DNA of 64,000 bases from Oscillospiraceae bacterium (GCA_017935145.1 JAGBIE010000012.1:62001-126000), one strand, 5' to 3'. Shown: positions 1 through 8,335, counted from the stretch's first letter. Notes: generated by a model from the letters alone, not told the origin. Numbers and translations: made by a program.

Positions 1-247
1 CGGCGTCCGCCGTTTCAAAGACCTTGGTCTTGGTGGTGCTATAGCCGTTGGGGAAGCCGATGACGGTGCAGACTGCCATTTTATCCCCCAAATACTCCTT
101 AGCCTGACGCACATAGGAGGCAGGAATGCAGACGGAGGCTGTGCCGTAGGTGACAGCATCATCGCACAGGGCGCGGATTTCATCCCAAGTGGCAGATTGC
201 GCCAAAAGAGTGTGGTCTACTTTGTTGAGAATCTGTTTCAGTTCCAT
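1..247 (-). CDS. deoC: Deoxyribose-phosphate aldolase, N-terminal part (cut by window edge)
   Basis: The first 82 codons of a minus-strand gene that runs off the left edge. The start ATG at 247 opens with [15 protein letters not shown], and VCIPASYV and CTVIGFPNG follow; these are the characteristic N-terminal segments of class I DeoC aldolases. The enzyme cleaves 2-deoxyribose-5-phosphate to acetaldehyde and glyceraldehyde-3-phosphate in deoxynucleoside salvage in the cytosol. The Schiff-base lysine lies outside the window, so activity cannot be judged. A TTGAAA-17-TATAAT promoter lies just upstream, back to back with that of galE. Confidence 0.9.
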   Translation of the reverse strand, partial: MELKQILNKVDHTLLAQSATWDEIRALCDDAVTYGTASVCIPASYVRQAKEYLGDKMAVCTVIGFPNGYSTTKTKVFETADA

Positions 248-288
248 GAAAATACCGCCTTTCGCAGTTCAAAATTTTTCTTGGGTTT

Positions 289-317
289 ATTATAACGGAA
301 AATGGGAGAATTTTCAA
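289..317 (-). promoter_or_regulatory. Sigma-A promoter of deoC
   Basis: On the minus strand the -35 TTGAAA (312-317) and -10 TATAAT (289-294) are separated by 17 bases. They lie about 40 bases upstream of the deoC ATG and a few bases from the divergent galE -35. Confidence 0.6.
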
Positions 318-325
318 CGATGACA

Positions 326-354
326 TTGACCCCAAAGGGAAAAAGTGCTATACT
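326..354 (+). promoter_or_regulatory. Sigma-A promoter of galE
   Basis: TTGACC (326-331), a 17-base spacer and TATACT (349-354) stand 30 bases before the galE start. No operator-like dyad is obvious. Confidence 0.65.
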
Positions 355-383
355 GTGGGCGAAAACATAAGGAGGTAGATACT

Positions 384-1391
384 ATGTCTATTTTGCTCAC
401 CGGTGGCGCTGGTTATATCGGTAGCCATACCGCAGTTTTGTTCCTAGAAGCCGGCGTGGATGTAATCATTGCCGACAGTTTCTTCAACAGCAGTCCCAAG
501 GTTTTGGACCGCATTGAAAAGATTACGGGCATCCGTCCCAAGTGCATTGAAGCCGATATGTGCGACAAGGCAGCCGTGACCAAAATCTTTGCTGAAAACA
601 AGATCGATGGCGTGGTGCATTTTGCAGGTCTCAAGGCTGTGGGCGAAAGCGTGCAGAAGCCCATTTGGTACTACCGCAATAACCTAGACTCCACTTTGAC
701 CCTCTTGGAAGTCATGGCAGAATACGGCGTGAAGAAATTTGTCTTCTCTTCCTCTGCTACGGTGTATGGCGACCAGCCCGCTCCCCTGACCGAATCCACT
801 CCCACTGGCAACTGCTCCAACCCCTATGGCTGGACCAAGTACATGATTGAACAGATTCTCAAGGGCGCTTGCGTGGCAGACCCCGAACTTTCCGTGGTGC
901 TCCTGCGCTACTTTAACCCCATCGGCGCTCACGAAAGCGGTCTCATTGGTGAAAACCCCAACGGCATTCCCAACAACCTCATGCCCTTTATCACTCAGGT
1001 GGCTGTGGGCAAGCGGGAAAAGCTCAGCGTATTCGGCGATGATTACGATACTCCCGATGGCACTGGCGTTCGCGACTACATCCATGTGGTAGACTTGGCA
1101 CGCGGTCATTTGGATGCCCTGCGTTATGCGGAAAAGCACACTGGTTGCGAAGTGTTCAACTTGGGTACTGGCAACGGCTACAGCGTGCTGGACATGGTGA
1201 AGACTTTCGCCTCTGTCAACGAAGTGGATGTTCCCTATGTGATTGCTGACCGCCGTCCCGGTGACTTGGCAACGGTCTATGCTAACCCCGACAAGGCAAG
1301 AGAAGTCCTGGGTTGGAAGGCAGAAAAAGACCTGACAGACATGTGCCGTGACAGCTGGAACTGGCAGAAGAACAACCCCAACGGCTATTAA
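384..1391 (+). CDS. galE: UDP-glucose 4-epimerase
   Basis: A 335-residue short-chain dehydrogenase-fold enzyme that interconverts UDP-glucose and UDP-galactose with tightly bound NAD in the cytosol (Leloir pathway and supply of envelope sugars). Visible features are the N-terminal nucleotide-binding motif GGAGYIGSH (residues 6-14), the catalytic Ser region SSSATVYG, YGWTKYMIE with the catalytic Tyr and Lys, and RYFNPIGAHESG. Length and order match GalE throughout. The start at 384 is preferred over the upstream in-frame start at 345 because AAGGAGG lies 7-9 bases ahead and the protein then begins directly at MSILLTGGAGY. It is monocistronic and ends at a bidirectional terminator. Confidence 0.95.
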   Translation: MSILLTGGAGYIGSHTAVLFLEAGVDVIIADSFFNSSPKVLDRIEKITGIRPKCIEADMCDKAAVTKIFAENKIDGVVHFAGLKAVGESVQKPIWYYRNNLDSTLTLLEVMAEYGVKKFVFSSSATVYGDQPAPLTESTPTGNCSNPYGWTKYMIEQILKGACVADPELSVVLLRYFNPIGAHESGLIGENPNGIPNNLMPFITQVAVGKREKLSVFGDDYDTPDGTGVRDYIHVVDLARGHLDALRYAEKHTGCEVFNLGTGNGYSVLDMVKTFASVNEVDVPYVIADRRPGDLATVYANPDKAREVLGWKAEKDLTDMCRDSWNWQKNNPNGY

Positions 1392-1396
1392 GAAAC

Positions 1397-1432
1397 AAAA
1401 AGACCCTTGGCTTTTCGCCAAGGGTCTTTTCT
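1397..1432. terminator. Bidirectional terminator between galE and cysK
   Basis: AAGACCCTTGGC pairs with GCCAAGGGTCTT around a TTTTC loop. A T-run follows on the plus strand and an A-run precedes, so it can stop transcripts from both converging genes. Confidence 0.85.
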
Positions 1433-2364
1433 TATGCTTCAAAAAGTGTGGTGGAAAGGTAGCGGTCGCCAGTATCGGGGAGGAGAACACAGATGGTTTT
1501 ACCGTGATACGCTTCCCGATTGGCCAGTTTTTCTGCCGCTGCCAAGGCAGCACCTGCGGAGATGCCCACCAAAATCCCCTCTTCCCTACCCAAGGCGCGG
1601 GCGCAGGAGAAGGCTTCCTCCTCGGTGATGGTGAGAATTTCATCCACAAGGGATTTATCCAAGTTGTCAGGCACAAAGTTTGCGCCAATGCCCTGAAGAC
1701 CATGAGGGCCAAATCTCCCCTCGGTAAGCAGAGGAGATGAAGCAGGCTCTACGCCTACCACACGGATGGCAGGATTCTGCTCTTTCAGGTACTTGCCCAC
1801 ACCGCTGATCGTACCGCCAGTGCCGATGCCTGCCACGAACACATCCAAACTGCCATTGGTATCCTCATACAGTTCGGGGCCTGTGGTCAAATAGTGGGCG
1901 CGAGGGTTAGAGGGATTATAAAACTGCCCCGCAATCCACGCATGGGGGATGGTTTTTTGCAGTTCTTCTGCCTTATCCAGCGCCCCTTGCATGCCCAGTT
2001 TGCCATCGGTAAGCACCAGTTCTGCGCCATAGGCTTTCATGAGCAGTTGGCGTTCTTTGGACATGGAATCAGGCATGACAATGATGGTTTTATAGCCTTT
2101 TGCCGCTGCCACGGCGGCAAGACCGATGCCCGTATTGCCCGAGGTAGGCTCAATGATGACGGAATCTTTTTGCAAAGTGCCGTTTTCTTCCGCATCCAGC
2201 ACCATTTGCAGTGCCACACGGTCTTTCACAGAGCCAGCGGGGTTGAGATATTCCAGTTTTGCCAACAATGTGGCGGGAATGTTCCGCTGTAAAACATAGT
2301 GGTCTAAGGACAGAAGCGGGGTTTTGCCCACCAGTTCTGCCACAGAATGATAAATCTTTGCCAT
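1432..2364 (-). CDS. cysK: Cysteine synthase (O-acetylserine sulfhydrylase)
   Basis: A 310-residue PLP-dependent fold-type II enzyme that makes cysteine from O-acetylserine and sulfide. The PLP lysine lies in NPAGSVKDR (about residues 43-51), the substrate loop is EPTSGNTG, and the phosphate-binding loop is GIGTGGT. The ending after VGISAGAA and LLPDTGDRYLST is typical of CysK. A longer in-frame extension to 2748 is not used: AGGAGG sits just before the ATG at 2364, and the extension would run through the TPP riboswitch region in antisense. The gene stands alone, divergent from thiT, with -35 elements overlapping. Confidence 0.93.
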   Translation of the reverse strand: MAKIYHSVAELVGKTPLLSLDHYVLQRNIPATLLAKLEYLNPAGSVKDRVALQMVLDAEENGTLQKDSVIIEPTSGNTGIGLAAVAAAKGYKTIIVMPDSMSKERQLLMKAYGAELVLTDGKLGMQGALDKAEELQKTIPHAWIAGQFYNPSNPRAHYLTTGPELYEDTNGSLDVFVAGIGTGGTISGVGKYLKEQNPAIRVVGVEPASSPLLTEGRFGPHGLQGIGANFVPDNLDKSLVDEILTITEEEAFSCARALGREEGILVGISAGAALAAAEKLANREAYHGKTICVLLPDTGDRYLSTTLFEA

Positions 2365-2390
2365 GGAGATATCCTCCTTCTTCTTTCGTA

Positions 2391-2419
2391 ATTTTAGCAC
2401 AAAAAATAACCCTTGACAA
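2391..2419 (-). promoter_or_regulatory. Promoter of cysK
   Basis: Minus-strand TTGTCA (2414-2419), a 17-base spacer and TAAAAT (2391-2396) stand about 27 bases before the cysK ATG. The -35 box lies on top of the -35 of the divergent thiT promoter. Confidence 0.65.
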
Positions 2420-2441
2420 CTATTTTCCCCCGTGCTACGAT
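2413..2441 (+). promoter_or_regulatory. Promoter of the TPP riboswitch-thiT transcript
   Basis: TTGACA (2413-2418), a 17-base spacer and TACGAT (2436-2441) lie immediately before the riboswitch. The -35 overlaps that of cysK on the other strand by five bases, so the two promoters probably compete for polymerase. Confidence 0.65.
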
Positions 2442-2451
2442 GTCCATACAA

Positions 2452-2552
2452 TCCAAGGGGCGCTGGCGCATGCCGGCTGAGATGCAACGTATTGCCGTTG
2501 AGGTCCCTCGAACCTGATCCGGGTAATGCCGGCGTAGGAATGCGAGTATATG
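2452..2552 (+). ncRNA. TPP (THI-element) riboswitch
   Basis: The conserved blocks of the thiamine pyrophosphate aptamer are present in order: GGGGCGCT near the start, GCTGAGATG, CCCTCGAACCTGATCCGG and GTAATGCCGGCGTAGGAA. An intrinsic terminator hairpin follows and then thiT. TPP binding is expected to favour the terminator and switch off thiamine uptake. Confidence 0.93.
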
Positions 2553-2562
2553 GAATGTTTCG

Positions 2563-2593
2563 TATGTCCACGCCTGGCGTGGGCATTTTTTGT
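2563..2593 (+). terminator. Riboswitch-controlled terminator before thiT
   Basis: TGTCCACGCC and GGCGTGGGCA form a stem followed by a T-run, between the TPP aptamer and the thiT start. It is the likely expression platform. Confidence 0.75.
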
Positions 2594-2643
2594 TCACGCA
2601 GGCACTTCCCGTACAAACTGTACATGAAAGGAAGTAACCAAGC

Positions 2644-3210
2644 ATGAAAAACACAAGAAAGAGCACACGGGCCTTGACGGAAGCCGCCATTATGGTAGCG
2701 CTGGCCTTGGTGTTCAACACCCTCAAAGATGTGATTCCCCTGGGACAACTGCCCAACGGCGGTTCGCTGCTGAACATCACCATGGTGCCCCTGGTCCTCT
2801 ACGGCTATCGCTATGGCGCTGGATGGGGCGCACTGGCCGGTTTTGTCTTTGGCGGTATCAACTATTTTATCGGCAGCAGTTCCGCCATCGACTGGATGAC
2901 TATTATTTTTGACTATTTCCTGGCATTTTCTATGCTGACCCTGGGCGCAGGTCTGTTCCGTGGCAAAAAGAACGGCCTTTACTGGGGCACTCTTGTGGGC
3001 GGCGGATTGGAATTCCTCACCAGTTATCTCACAGGCGTGTTCATTTGGGGCAAATATATGCCCGAAACCTTCTTGGGTTTAACCATGCCCTCTCCCTGGG
3101 TCTATTCCCTGCTCTACAACGGGCTTTGGGCTGTGCCCAACATCGCCCTTGCGGTGCTGGTATTCTACGCACTGAAAAAGCCCCTGAGACCTTACCTTCA
3201 AGCTGAATAA
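2644..3210 (+). CDS. thiT: ECF-type thiamine transporter S component
   Basis: A 188-residue very hydrophobic protein with about six membrane segments, resembling the substrate-binding S component ThiT of energy-coupling-factor transporters. It captures thiamine and works with a shared EcfA/A'/T module that is not in this window. The region LYGYRYGAGWGALAGFVFG and the aromatic, Trp-rich C-terminal half fit the ThiT family. The upstream TPP riboswitch supports thiamine as substrate. The start at 2644 is preceded by AAAGGAAG. It is transcribed alone and ends at a terminator shared with the convergent reductase gene. Confidence 0.9.
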   Translation: MKNTRKSTRALTEAAIMVALALVFNTLKDVIPLGQLPNGGSLLNITMVPLVLYGYRYGAGWGALAGFVFGGINYFIGSSSAIDWMTIIFDYFLAFSMLTLGAGLFRGKKNGLYWGTLVGGGLEFLTSYLTGVFIWGKYMPETFLGLTMPSPWVYSLLYNGLWAVPNIALAVLVFYALKKPLRPYLQAE

Positions 3211-3254
3211 AAAAGAAAGCCTGCGGTTGTGGATTGTACCGCAGGCTTTTTCTT
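3211..3254. terminator. Bidirectional terminator between thiT and the reductase gene
   Basis: AAAGCCTGCGGT and ACCGCAGGCTTT form a 12-bp stem flanked by A- and T-runs on both sides. Confidence 0.8.
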
Positions 3255-3876
3255 ATCGAATAAAGTTTGTTCTGACCAGAGGTTCTTGCTCGGGAGGGGT
3301 AATGCCAGCCTTCTTCCCTGCTTCCATGCAGGAAAGAAGATATGCCATATTCTTGCCCAACTGGCGCATGCAGGCAACGCCTTCGGCATCCTGCAGGACA
3401 TCTTCGGCTTTGGCACCATGAACCATGTTCCAGTAACGGGAGGAGACAATGGGCATTTCATTGATGGTGAAATACTCATTGATTTGGTCAAAAGCGGCAG
3501 TAGTGCCTGCACGGCGGGCAGAGAGCACCCCTGCGGCAGGTTTATAGCGGTAGGTATCCTTGCCGGCGGAGTAGAAGGCTCTATCCATAAAGGCGGTGAG
3601 GTTGCCAGAAAGGGCGGCATAATGCACGGGAGAGCCAAAGACAAAACCGTCTGCCTGTCTTGCTTTTTCCGCAAAGGTGTTCACCACATCGTCTTGAATG
3701 CATTTGCCCAGTTTACGGCATGCTGTGCAGGCCATGCATCCGCCAATGGGGGCTTTGCCAATCCAAAAGATTTCCGTTTCAACACCCTGTTCGTGGAGAG
3801 CGGAAGCCACCGTTTGAAGAGCGGTGTAAGTACAACCATGTTCGTTGGGACTGCCGTTTACCAAGAGAACTTTCAT
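3253..3876 (-). CDS. Flavodoxin-like NAD(P)H-dependent FMN reductase / iron-sulfur flavoprotein family
   Basis: A 207-residue protein with an N-terminal flavodoxin-like fold: VLLVNGSPNEHGCTYTAL is the FMN phosphate loop, and FGSPVHYAALSG is the second flavin loop. Between them is a cysteine cluster, CMACTACRKLGKC (around residues 48-60), typical of the iron-sulfur flavoprotein (Isf-like) branch, so a low-potential redox role is plausible. The electron partner is unknown. It starts 12 bases after the MATE exporter gene, with its AAAGGAGT site overlapping the exporter's stop region, so the two are co-transcribed. Confidence 0.8.
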   Translation of the reverse strand: MKVLLVNGSPNEHGCTYTALQTVASALHEQGVETEIFWIGKAPIGGCMACTACRKLGKCIQDDVVNTFAEKARQADGFVFGSPVHYAALSGNLTAFMDRAFYSAGKDTYRYKPAAGVLSARRAGTTAAFDQINEYFTINEMPIVSSRYWNMVHGAKAEDVLQDAEGVACMRQLGKNMAYLLSCMEAGKKAGITPPEQEPLVRTNFIR

Positions 3877-3888
3877 AAAAACACTCCT

Positions 3889-5277
3889 TTACATCGTTTC
3901 AGACAATGCTGCTTTGCGCAGTTCTTTTCTCCACACAATTTGACCGCAGGTGAAACTGGCAGCGGAGGTCAAAATCCAAGAAATGGGGTAAGACCAATAG
4001 ATGCATTCCAATGTGGGATATGCGGGGAAGACAAAGATAATCCACACCACACGGAACACGCAAGCGCCCATAAGGGATACGATGGTACTGGTAAGAGAAC
4101 GACCAAGACCGCGGAGAATGCCACTGCCCACTTCCATAAAAGCAAGGGTGAAATACAGGCACATCATAATCTCACAGCGGAGACGGGCTGCCTCCACAGC
4201 GGGGGCTTCATCTACATACAGCCCGATGAGGAAGTCCTGGAAACCTAAAATGATGGTACTGCACAAGGCGGCAATGAGGAAGGTGATGAGGTAACTGTTT
4301 TTCATGACCTTGCCAATTCGGCGAATTTTGCCTGCGCCATAGGTCTGGCTGGTAAAGGTTACCGCGCCCTGATAGACGGAGTTGGTGGCGGTGTAGGCAA
4401 AACCCTCTAAATTGCCTGCGGCAGCGTTGCCATCGATAATGGCGCTTCCGCCAGGATAGAGGCGGTTATTGATGCCAGTCACGGAGGACTGGATTAGCAT
4501 ATTACTAATGGAGAACAGCGCGCCTTGCAATCCCGCGGGGATGCCCACATAGAGGATATTGCGGAAGGCATGCCAATGGACGCGAAGTTTCTTCCAAGAA
4601 ACACGGCACCAGCCTTCGTCCTTGCTGAGAATCGCGTACAAGATGACCGCAGAGAGGATATTGGAAAGCACCGTTGCCAAGGATACACCATCCACGCTCA
4701 TGTGGCAGACCAGCACAAAGAAGAGGTTGAGTCCCACATTGGTGAGACCGGAAAGGGACAGCACAATTAAAGGCGTTTTAGAGTCCCCTTTGGCTCTGAA
4801 GATGGCAATAAAGAAGTTGGTGAGAGAAATAAACGGTGCGCCTGCAAAATAGATACGGGAATAGAGGGTTGCCAATTCCAGCACACTGCCCTCGTCACCC
4901 AACAAAATGAGCATGGGACGGCACACGGCGAAGCCCAAAGCGCCACCGATGAAGCCAAACACGGCGCCCACCACCAAAGAGGTATGCACGGCTTTGGAGG
5001 TTTCTTCCGCATCCCCTGCGCCGATATGGCGTGCCACCACTACATTGGCGCCCACGGAAAAACCGATGAAGGTATTGAGAATCAGGTTAATCATGGCGCC
5101 AGTGGTACCAATGGAGCCAATGGCACCGGAAACATCGCTCATGCCAACGACAATCATATCGGCGGCATTGTACAGCATCTGCAGTAAATTCGTCAGCAGA
5201 AGTGGCAGGATGAATAAGAGCATCCGCTTAAAAAGAGGACCTTCTACCAAATTGGGTTGCGGTACACTTTTCGTCAT
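3889..5277 (-). CDS. MATE family efflux transporter
   Basis: A 462-residue inner-membrane protein of about 12 transmembrane helices in two homologous halves. NLLQMLYNAADMIVVG near residues 30-45 and the GxFIGFSVGANVVVAR segment are hallmark MatE sequences. It exports organic cations, drugs or metabolites in exchange for Na+ or H+; the substrate cannot be told. The start at 5277 follows AAAAGGAGTGG, and the in-frame extension to 5502 runs across its promoter. It is the first gene of a two-gene operon with the flavodoxin-like reductase. Confidence 0.9.
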   Translation of the reverse strand: MTKSVPQPNLVEGPLFKRMLLFILPLLLTNLLQMLYNAADMIVVGMSDVSGAIGSIGTTGAMINLILNTFIGFSVGANVVVARHIGAGDAEETSKAVHTSLVVGAVFGFIGGALGFAVCRPMLILLGDEGSVLELATLYSRIYFAGAPFISLTNFFIAIFRAKGDSKTPLIVLSLSGLTNVGLNLFFVLVCHMSVDGVSLATVLSNILSAVILYAILSKDEGWCRVSWKKLRVHWHAFRNILYVGIPAGLQGALFSISNMLIQSSVTGINNRLYPGGSAIIDGNAAAGNLEGFAYTATNSVYQGAVTFTSQTYGAGKIRRIGKVMKNSYLITFLIAALCSTIILGFQDFLIGLYVDEAPAVEAARLRCEIMMCLYFTLAFMEVGSGILRGLGRSLTSTIVSLMGACVFRVVWIIFVFPAYPTLECIYWSYPISWILTSAASFTCGQIVWRKELRKAALSETM

Positions 5278-5313
5278 ATTACCACTCCTTTTTCGTAAAA
5301 TTTCTGTTTGAGT

Positions 5314-5342
5314 ATCATACACCCATTTGGCGGGAAAATCAA
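5314..5342 (-). promoter_or_regulatory. Promoter of the MATE-reductase operon
   Basis: Minus-strand TTGATT (5337-5342), a 17-base spacer and TATGAT (5314-5319) lie about 37 bases upstream of the MATE start. Confidence 0.55.
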
Positions 5343-5442
5343 TAGAAGTTTTCACTTTTTCCGCTTTTCTCATTGTATTGCAGGAATGGAAAATTGTCCC
5401 AGTTTTTCTTGGCAAAAAATGCTCTATTTTTGCTACGCAAGG

Positions 5443-5471
5443 TTGACACCACCTGCAAATTATGTTACATT
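5443..5471 (+). promoter_or_regulatory. Promoter of the Gfo/Idh/MocA oxidoreductase gene
   Basis: TTGACA (5443-5448), a 17-base spacer and TACATT (5466-5471) stand about 55 bases before the GTG start. Confidence 0.6.
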
Positions 5472-5525
5472 GACGACAGAATGGGAATCTATGGGATTCC
5501 ACCGGAAAATAAGGAGGAGAACATC

Positions 5526-6791
5526 GTGAAAAAAGTCACTTTTGCTGTTATGGGCATGGGCAACCGCGGTGAGCGTTATGCCAACAAACAACTGAGATAT
5601 CCCGATATGATGGAAGTTGTTGCCATTGCGGATACCAATCCCCTGACTCTGAAAAAAGCAAAGACCTTCTTGGATTTGCCCGAGGAAAGAATTTTTAACA
5701 GTGGCGAAGAAATGCTACAGCAGCCCAAAATGGCTGACATTATGGTCATTGCCACTCAGGACGCTCAGCATCGTGACCATGCCATCAAGGCTATGGAACG
5801 CGGTTACGACCTGCTTTTGGAAAAGCCCATTGCCAACACCGCAGAGGACTGCATGGCAATCTTGGAAGCTGCCCACAAGTATAACCGCAGAGTCATCGTT
5901 TGCCATGTGCTCCGCTACACCATTTTCTATCAGGAAATCAAGAAACTCATCGACAGTGGCGCTTTGGGCGAAATTCAGACCATTCAAGCCAGCGAACAGG
6001 TTGGTTGGTTCCACATTGCCCACAGCTTTGTCCGTGGCAACTGGCACAAGAAAGCCGATTCCAGCCCCATGATTCTGGCAAAGTGCTGCCACGATATGGA
6101 CTTGTTCCTGTGGCTCACCGGCAAAAAGTGCAAAGCCGTTTCCTCCTTTGGCGACCGCCGTTTCTTCAACAAGGAACACTGCCCCGAAAATGCTGCTGAG
6201 CGCTGCATCAACTGCCCTGTGAGCGATTGCGCTTTCAACGCTGTGAGTTACTACATCCCCCGTATCCCCGGTTGGCCCACCCACGTGCTGAATCCTCAGC
6301 CCACGGTGAAGAACATCATCGAATCCCTGCAGACCACCAACTATGGTCGTTGCGTGTTCCAGATGGACAACGATGTGGTTGACCATCAGGTGGTGAACCT
6401 GCTCATGGAAGATGGTTCCACTGTGAACTTTGTTATGTCCGGTTTCACCGGTGAGCAGAACCGCTCCATTCACATTATGGGCTCCAAGGCTGACCTCATC
6501 GGCGACTTTGATAAGCGCACTTTCACCCTGCGTCAGTTTGGCAAGAAGCCAAAAGTTGTTGACCTGAACCCCCTCTACACGGATACCACCGGTCACGGCG
6601 GTGGCGATGCCCGCATGGTGCACGATGTGCTCCGTCTGTATCTGGGCGAAGATTTCGACACCTCTGCCATTACGGTCATTGACCGCTCCATGGAAAGCCA
6701 CTTTGTGGCCTTGGCCGCAGAACTTTCTCGCGAACAGAACGGCGAACTGGTGAAGATGGACGAATTCATCGATAACCTCAAAACCAAATAA
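5526..6791 (+). CDS. Gfo/Idh/MocA family NAD(P)-dependent oxidoreductase
   Basis: A 421-residue sugar-dehydrogenase-like protein. The N-terminal Rossmann fold starts at VKKVTFAVMGMGNRGERYA, LLLEKPIANT is the family EKP motif, and the following GNWHKK and CCHDMDLFLWL segments contain the substrate-site His/Asp. Its substrate is probably a sugar, inositol or related polyol. A cluster of four cysteines near residues 220-240 (CPENAAERCINCPVSDC) could bind a metal and occurs in only part of this family. The GTG start at 5526 is chosen because AAGGAGG lies 7 bases ahead; the in-frame start at 5373 lies upstream of the promoter. It is monocistronic. Confidence 0.85.
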   Translation: MKKVTFAVMGMGNRGERYANKQLRYPDMMEVVAIADTNPLTLKKAKTFLDLPEERIFNSGEEMLQQPKMADIMVIATQDAQHRDHAIKAMERGYDLLLEKPIANTAEDCMAILEAAHKYNRRVIVCHVLRYTIFYQEIKKLIDSGALGEIQTIQASEQVGWFHIAHSFVRGNWHKKADSSPMILAKCCHDMDLFLWLTGKKCKAVSSFGDRRFFNKEHCPENAAERCINCPVSDCAFNAVSYYIPRIPGWPTHVLNPQPTVKNIIESLQTTNYGRCVFQMDNDVVDHQVVNLLMEDGSTVNFVMSGFTGEQNRSIHIMGSKADLIGDFDKRTFTLRQFGKKPKVVDLNPLYTDTTGHGGGDARMVHDVLRLYLGEDFDTSAITVIDRSMESHFVALAAELSREQNGELVKMDEFIDNLKTK

Positions 6792-6798
6792 ATACCAT

Positions 6799-6838
6799 AA
6801 AAAACCCCCTCAACCAAATGGTTGAGGGGGTTTCTTTT
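6799..6838. terminator. Bidirectional terminator after the oxidoreductase gene
   Basis: AAACCCCCTCAACCA pairs with TGGTTGAGGGGGTTT. A- and T-runs flank it, between convergent genes. Confidence 0.85.
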
Positions 6839-6846
6839 GCGATATT

Positions 6847-8250
6847 TTAGTTCTGCTTGATAGGAAGCAAGGCGGGATAACTTTCATTATCGTAGCCTTC
6901 CAGTTCTACGCCCCACAGATGAGCGATGGTCTTGGGAATCTGGATGTTTTCCACGGTTTTGCCGTCAAATACCTCCGCACCCATGCCGTAGGCAAAGATG
7001 GGAACATCGGCACTGGTGTGGTTTTTGGTGGTGTAGATGTAAGTATCATTCATGCCCATGCCCAAACCGCCCGTTTCATGGTCGGCAGTGATGAGGACAA
7101 AGGTATCGGGATTGTAGAAGGCATACTCCATGAAAGTGCCAACGATTTGATTGAAGCGGGTCACAGCAGAGAAGGTCAAGCCCATTTCGTTATCGTGACT
7201 ATGCTTGTCAATATAGGCTTCTTCATACATGATGAAGAAACCATCTTCGTCCTGAGAGAGGGTGTTGAGGGTTTCGGTCAGTTCTGACTCCACTTGCTTG
7301 AGGGTTTCTGCATCGTAGTTATCATGATAACCGCCCAAGAAAATTGTGCCGTGGTCTTGCGCCAATTTTTCCTGACAGGCCAGAATGACATCAGAGTCTT
7401 CACGGTCATCGGCATGGGCAGAGAAAGAGGCGGGTGTTGCGCCATCGAGGGATTCCGTGGAGATAACCGCAGTTGCTTTGCCCAGTTCAATGGCAATCTC
7501 CGTGAGGGATGTAACATCGTTCAGTTCTTCATCTCTACCCACATGATAATTCATGGTTTTGTAGCCCGTTGCCAAGGCGGTACCACCAGCGGCACTATCG
7601 GTGGTGCCTGTGAGGGACCAAGTTATGGAAAAGCCCTGATGAGGGAACATATAGCCATAGAATTCGCTTTCACCATCGGTGATGAGGTCTAAATCTTCGG
7701 GAGCGATTTCGTCAAACAGTTTTGTTTGGCCGACACCCATGCCATCGCCGATGAGGAAGGCAAAGTTCTTCGCTTCTTTGACAATGGGTTCGTAGACGGC
7801 AGGTTTTTGGGCAACGGCAGATTTGAAGGGAGCATTCTTCACAAAGTTTTCCATGAAATAGTAGGCTGCGGCGGCGATGACAAAGTAGTCCCCTTCCATG
7901 GCGATGTGGTTTTCGTCTGCCAGCATGGAGAACTGGAAGCCTTCCGTTTCAGCATCGAGAGAGGCGGAAATAGCTCTGTTGGTTTCACCCACCAAGATTT
8001 CGTGCGCCAAGGGCTCTGCCTGTTCGGCATCGGATTTCACATCCAGTCGCAGACCTGTCTTGGCGGCAATTTGGTCGCTGAGGTAGGTGGCTGCCCGCTG
8101 GGTATAATCAGGGTCGGTAGCAGAATAGATGATGGTATATTCTGAAATCTCCCGCCCGTTGAGCACGTAGGTGCCTTCATCTTTTTTGCAACCTGTAAAC
8201 AGTGACACAATGAGTGTTAGCACAAAGATCAAAGATAAAAATTTTTTCAT
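6847..8250 (-). CDS. Alkaline phosphatase lipoprotein
   Basis: A 467-residue exported phosphomonoesterase. The N-terminus is a lipoprotein signal (MKKFLSLIFVLTLIVSLFTGC) with lipobox LFTGC, so it is anchored outside the membrane. Residues of about 30-150 form an extra alpha/beta region that is not part of classical PhoA. The phosphatase domain then begins at FAFLIGDGMGVG; TTDSAAGGTALATG holds the phosphorylated serine, and ITADHETGG carries metal ligands. It releases inorganic phosphate from extracellular esters. The start at 8250 is preferred to 8280 because it follows AGGAAAGG and gives a clean signal peptide. No Pho box was identified. Confidence 0.88.
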   Translation of the reverse strand: MKKFLSLIFVLTLIVSLFTGCKKDEGTYVLNGREISEYTIIYSATDPDYTQRAATYLSDQIAAKTGLRLDVKSDAEQAEPLAHEILVGETNRAISASLDAETEGFQFSMLADENHIAMEGDYFVIAAAAYYFMENFVKNAPFKSAVAQKPAVYEPIVKEAKNFAFLIGDGMGVGQTKLFDEIAPEDLDLITDGESEFYGYMFPHQGFSITWSLTGTTDSAAGGTALATGYKTMNYHVGRDEELNDVTSLTEIAIELGKATAVISTESLDGATPASFSAHADDREDSDVILACQEKLAQDHGTIFLGGYHDNYDAETLKQVESELTETLNTLSQDEDGFFIMYEEAYIDKHSHDNEMGLTFSAVTRFNQIVGTFMEYAFYNPDTFVLITADHETGGLGMGMNDTYIYTTKNHTSADVPIFAYGMGAEVFDGKTVENIQIPKTIAHLWGVELEGYDNESYPALLPIKQN

Positions 8251-8296
8251 ACTCGCCTTTCCTCCCACCGAAAATTTCAAGGGTCTTCTTATGTTT

Positions 8297-8325
8297 ATGA
8301 TACCGCAGAGACCCTAAATTTGCAA
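8297..8325 (-). promoter_or_regulatory. Promoter of the alkaline phosphatase gene
   Basis: Minus-strand TTGCAA (8320-8325), a 17-base spacer and TATCAT (8297-8302), about 47 bases upstream of the ATG. Confidence 0.5.
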
Positions 8326-8335
8326 GGTTTTCAGC

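Noticed and set aside
684..1712. Long minus-strand open frame (342 codons) over galE
   Set aside because: Antisense to a clear galE, with low-complexity composition and no ribosome site. A shadow of a strongly biased codon pattern.
2394..2783. Minus-strand frames over the riboswitch, including the upstream extension of cysK
   Set aside because: They are antisense to the TPP aptamer and thiT start; a ribosome site at the shorter cysK start explains the gene.
5715..6701. Minus-strand open frame of 328 codons
   Set aside because: Fully antisense to the Gfo/Idh/MocA gene; no recognisable domain.
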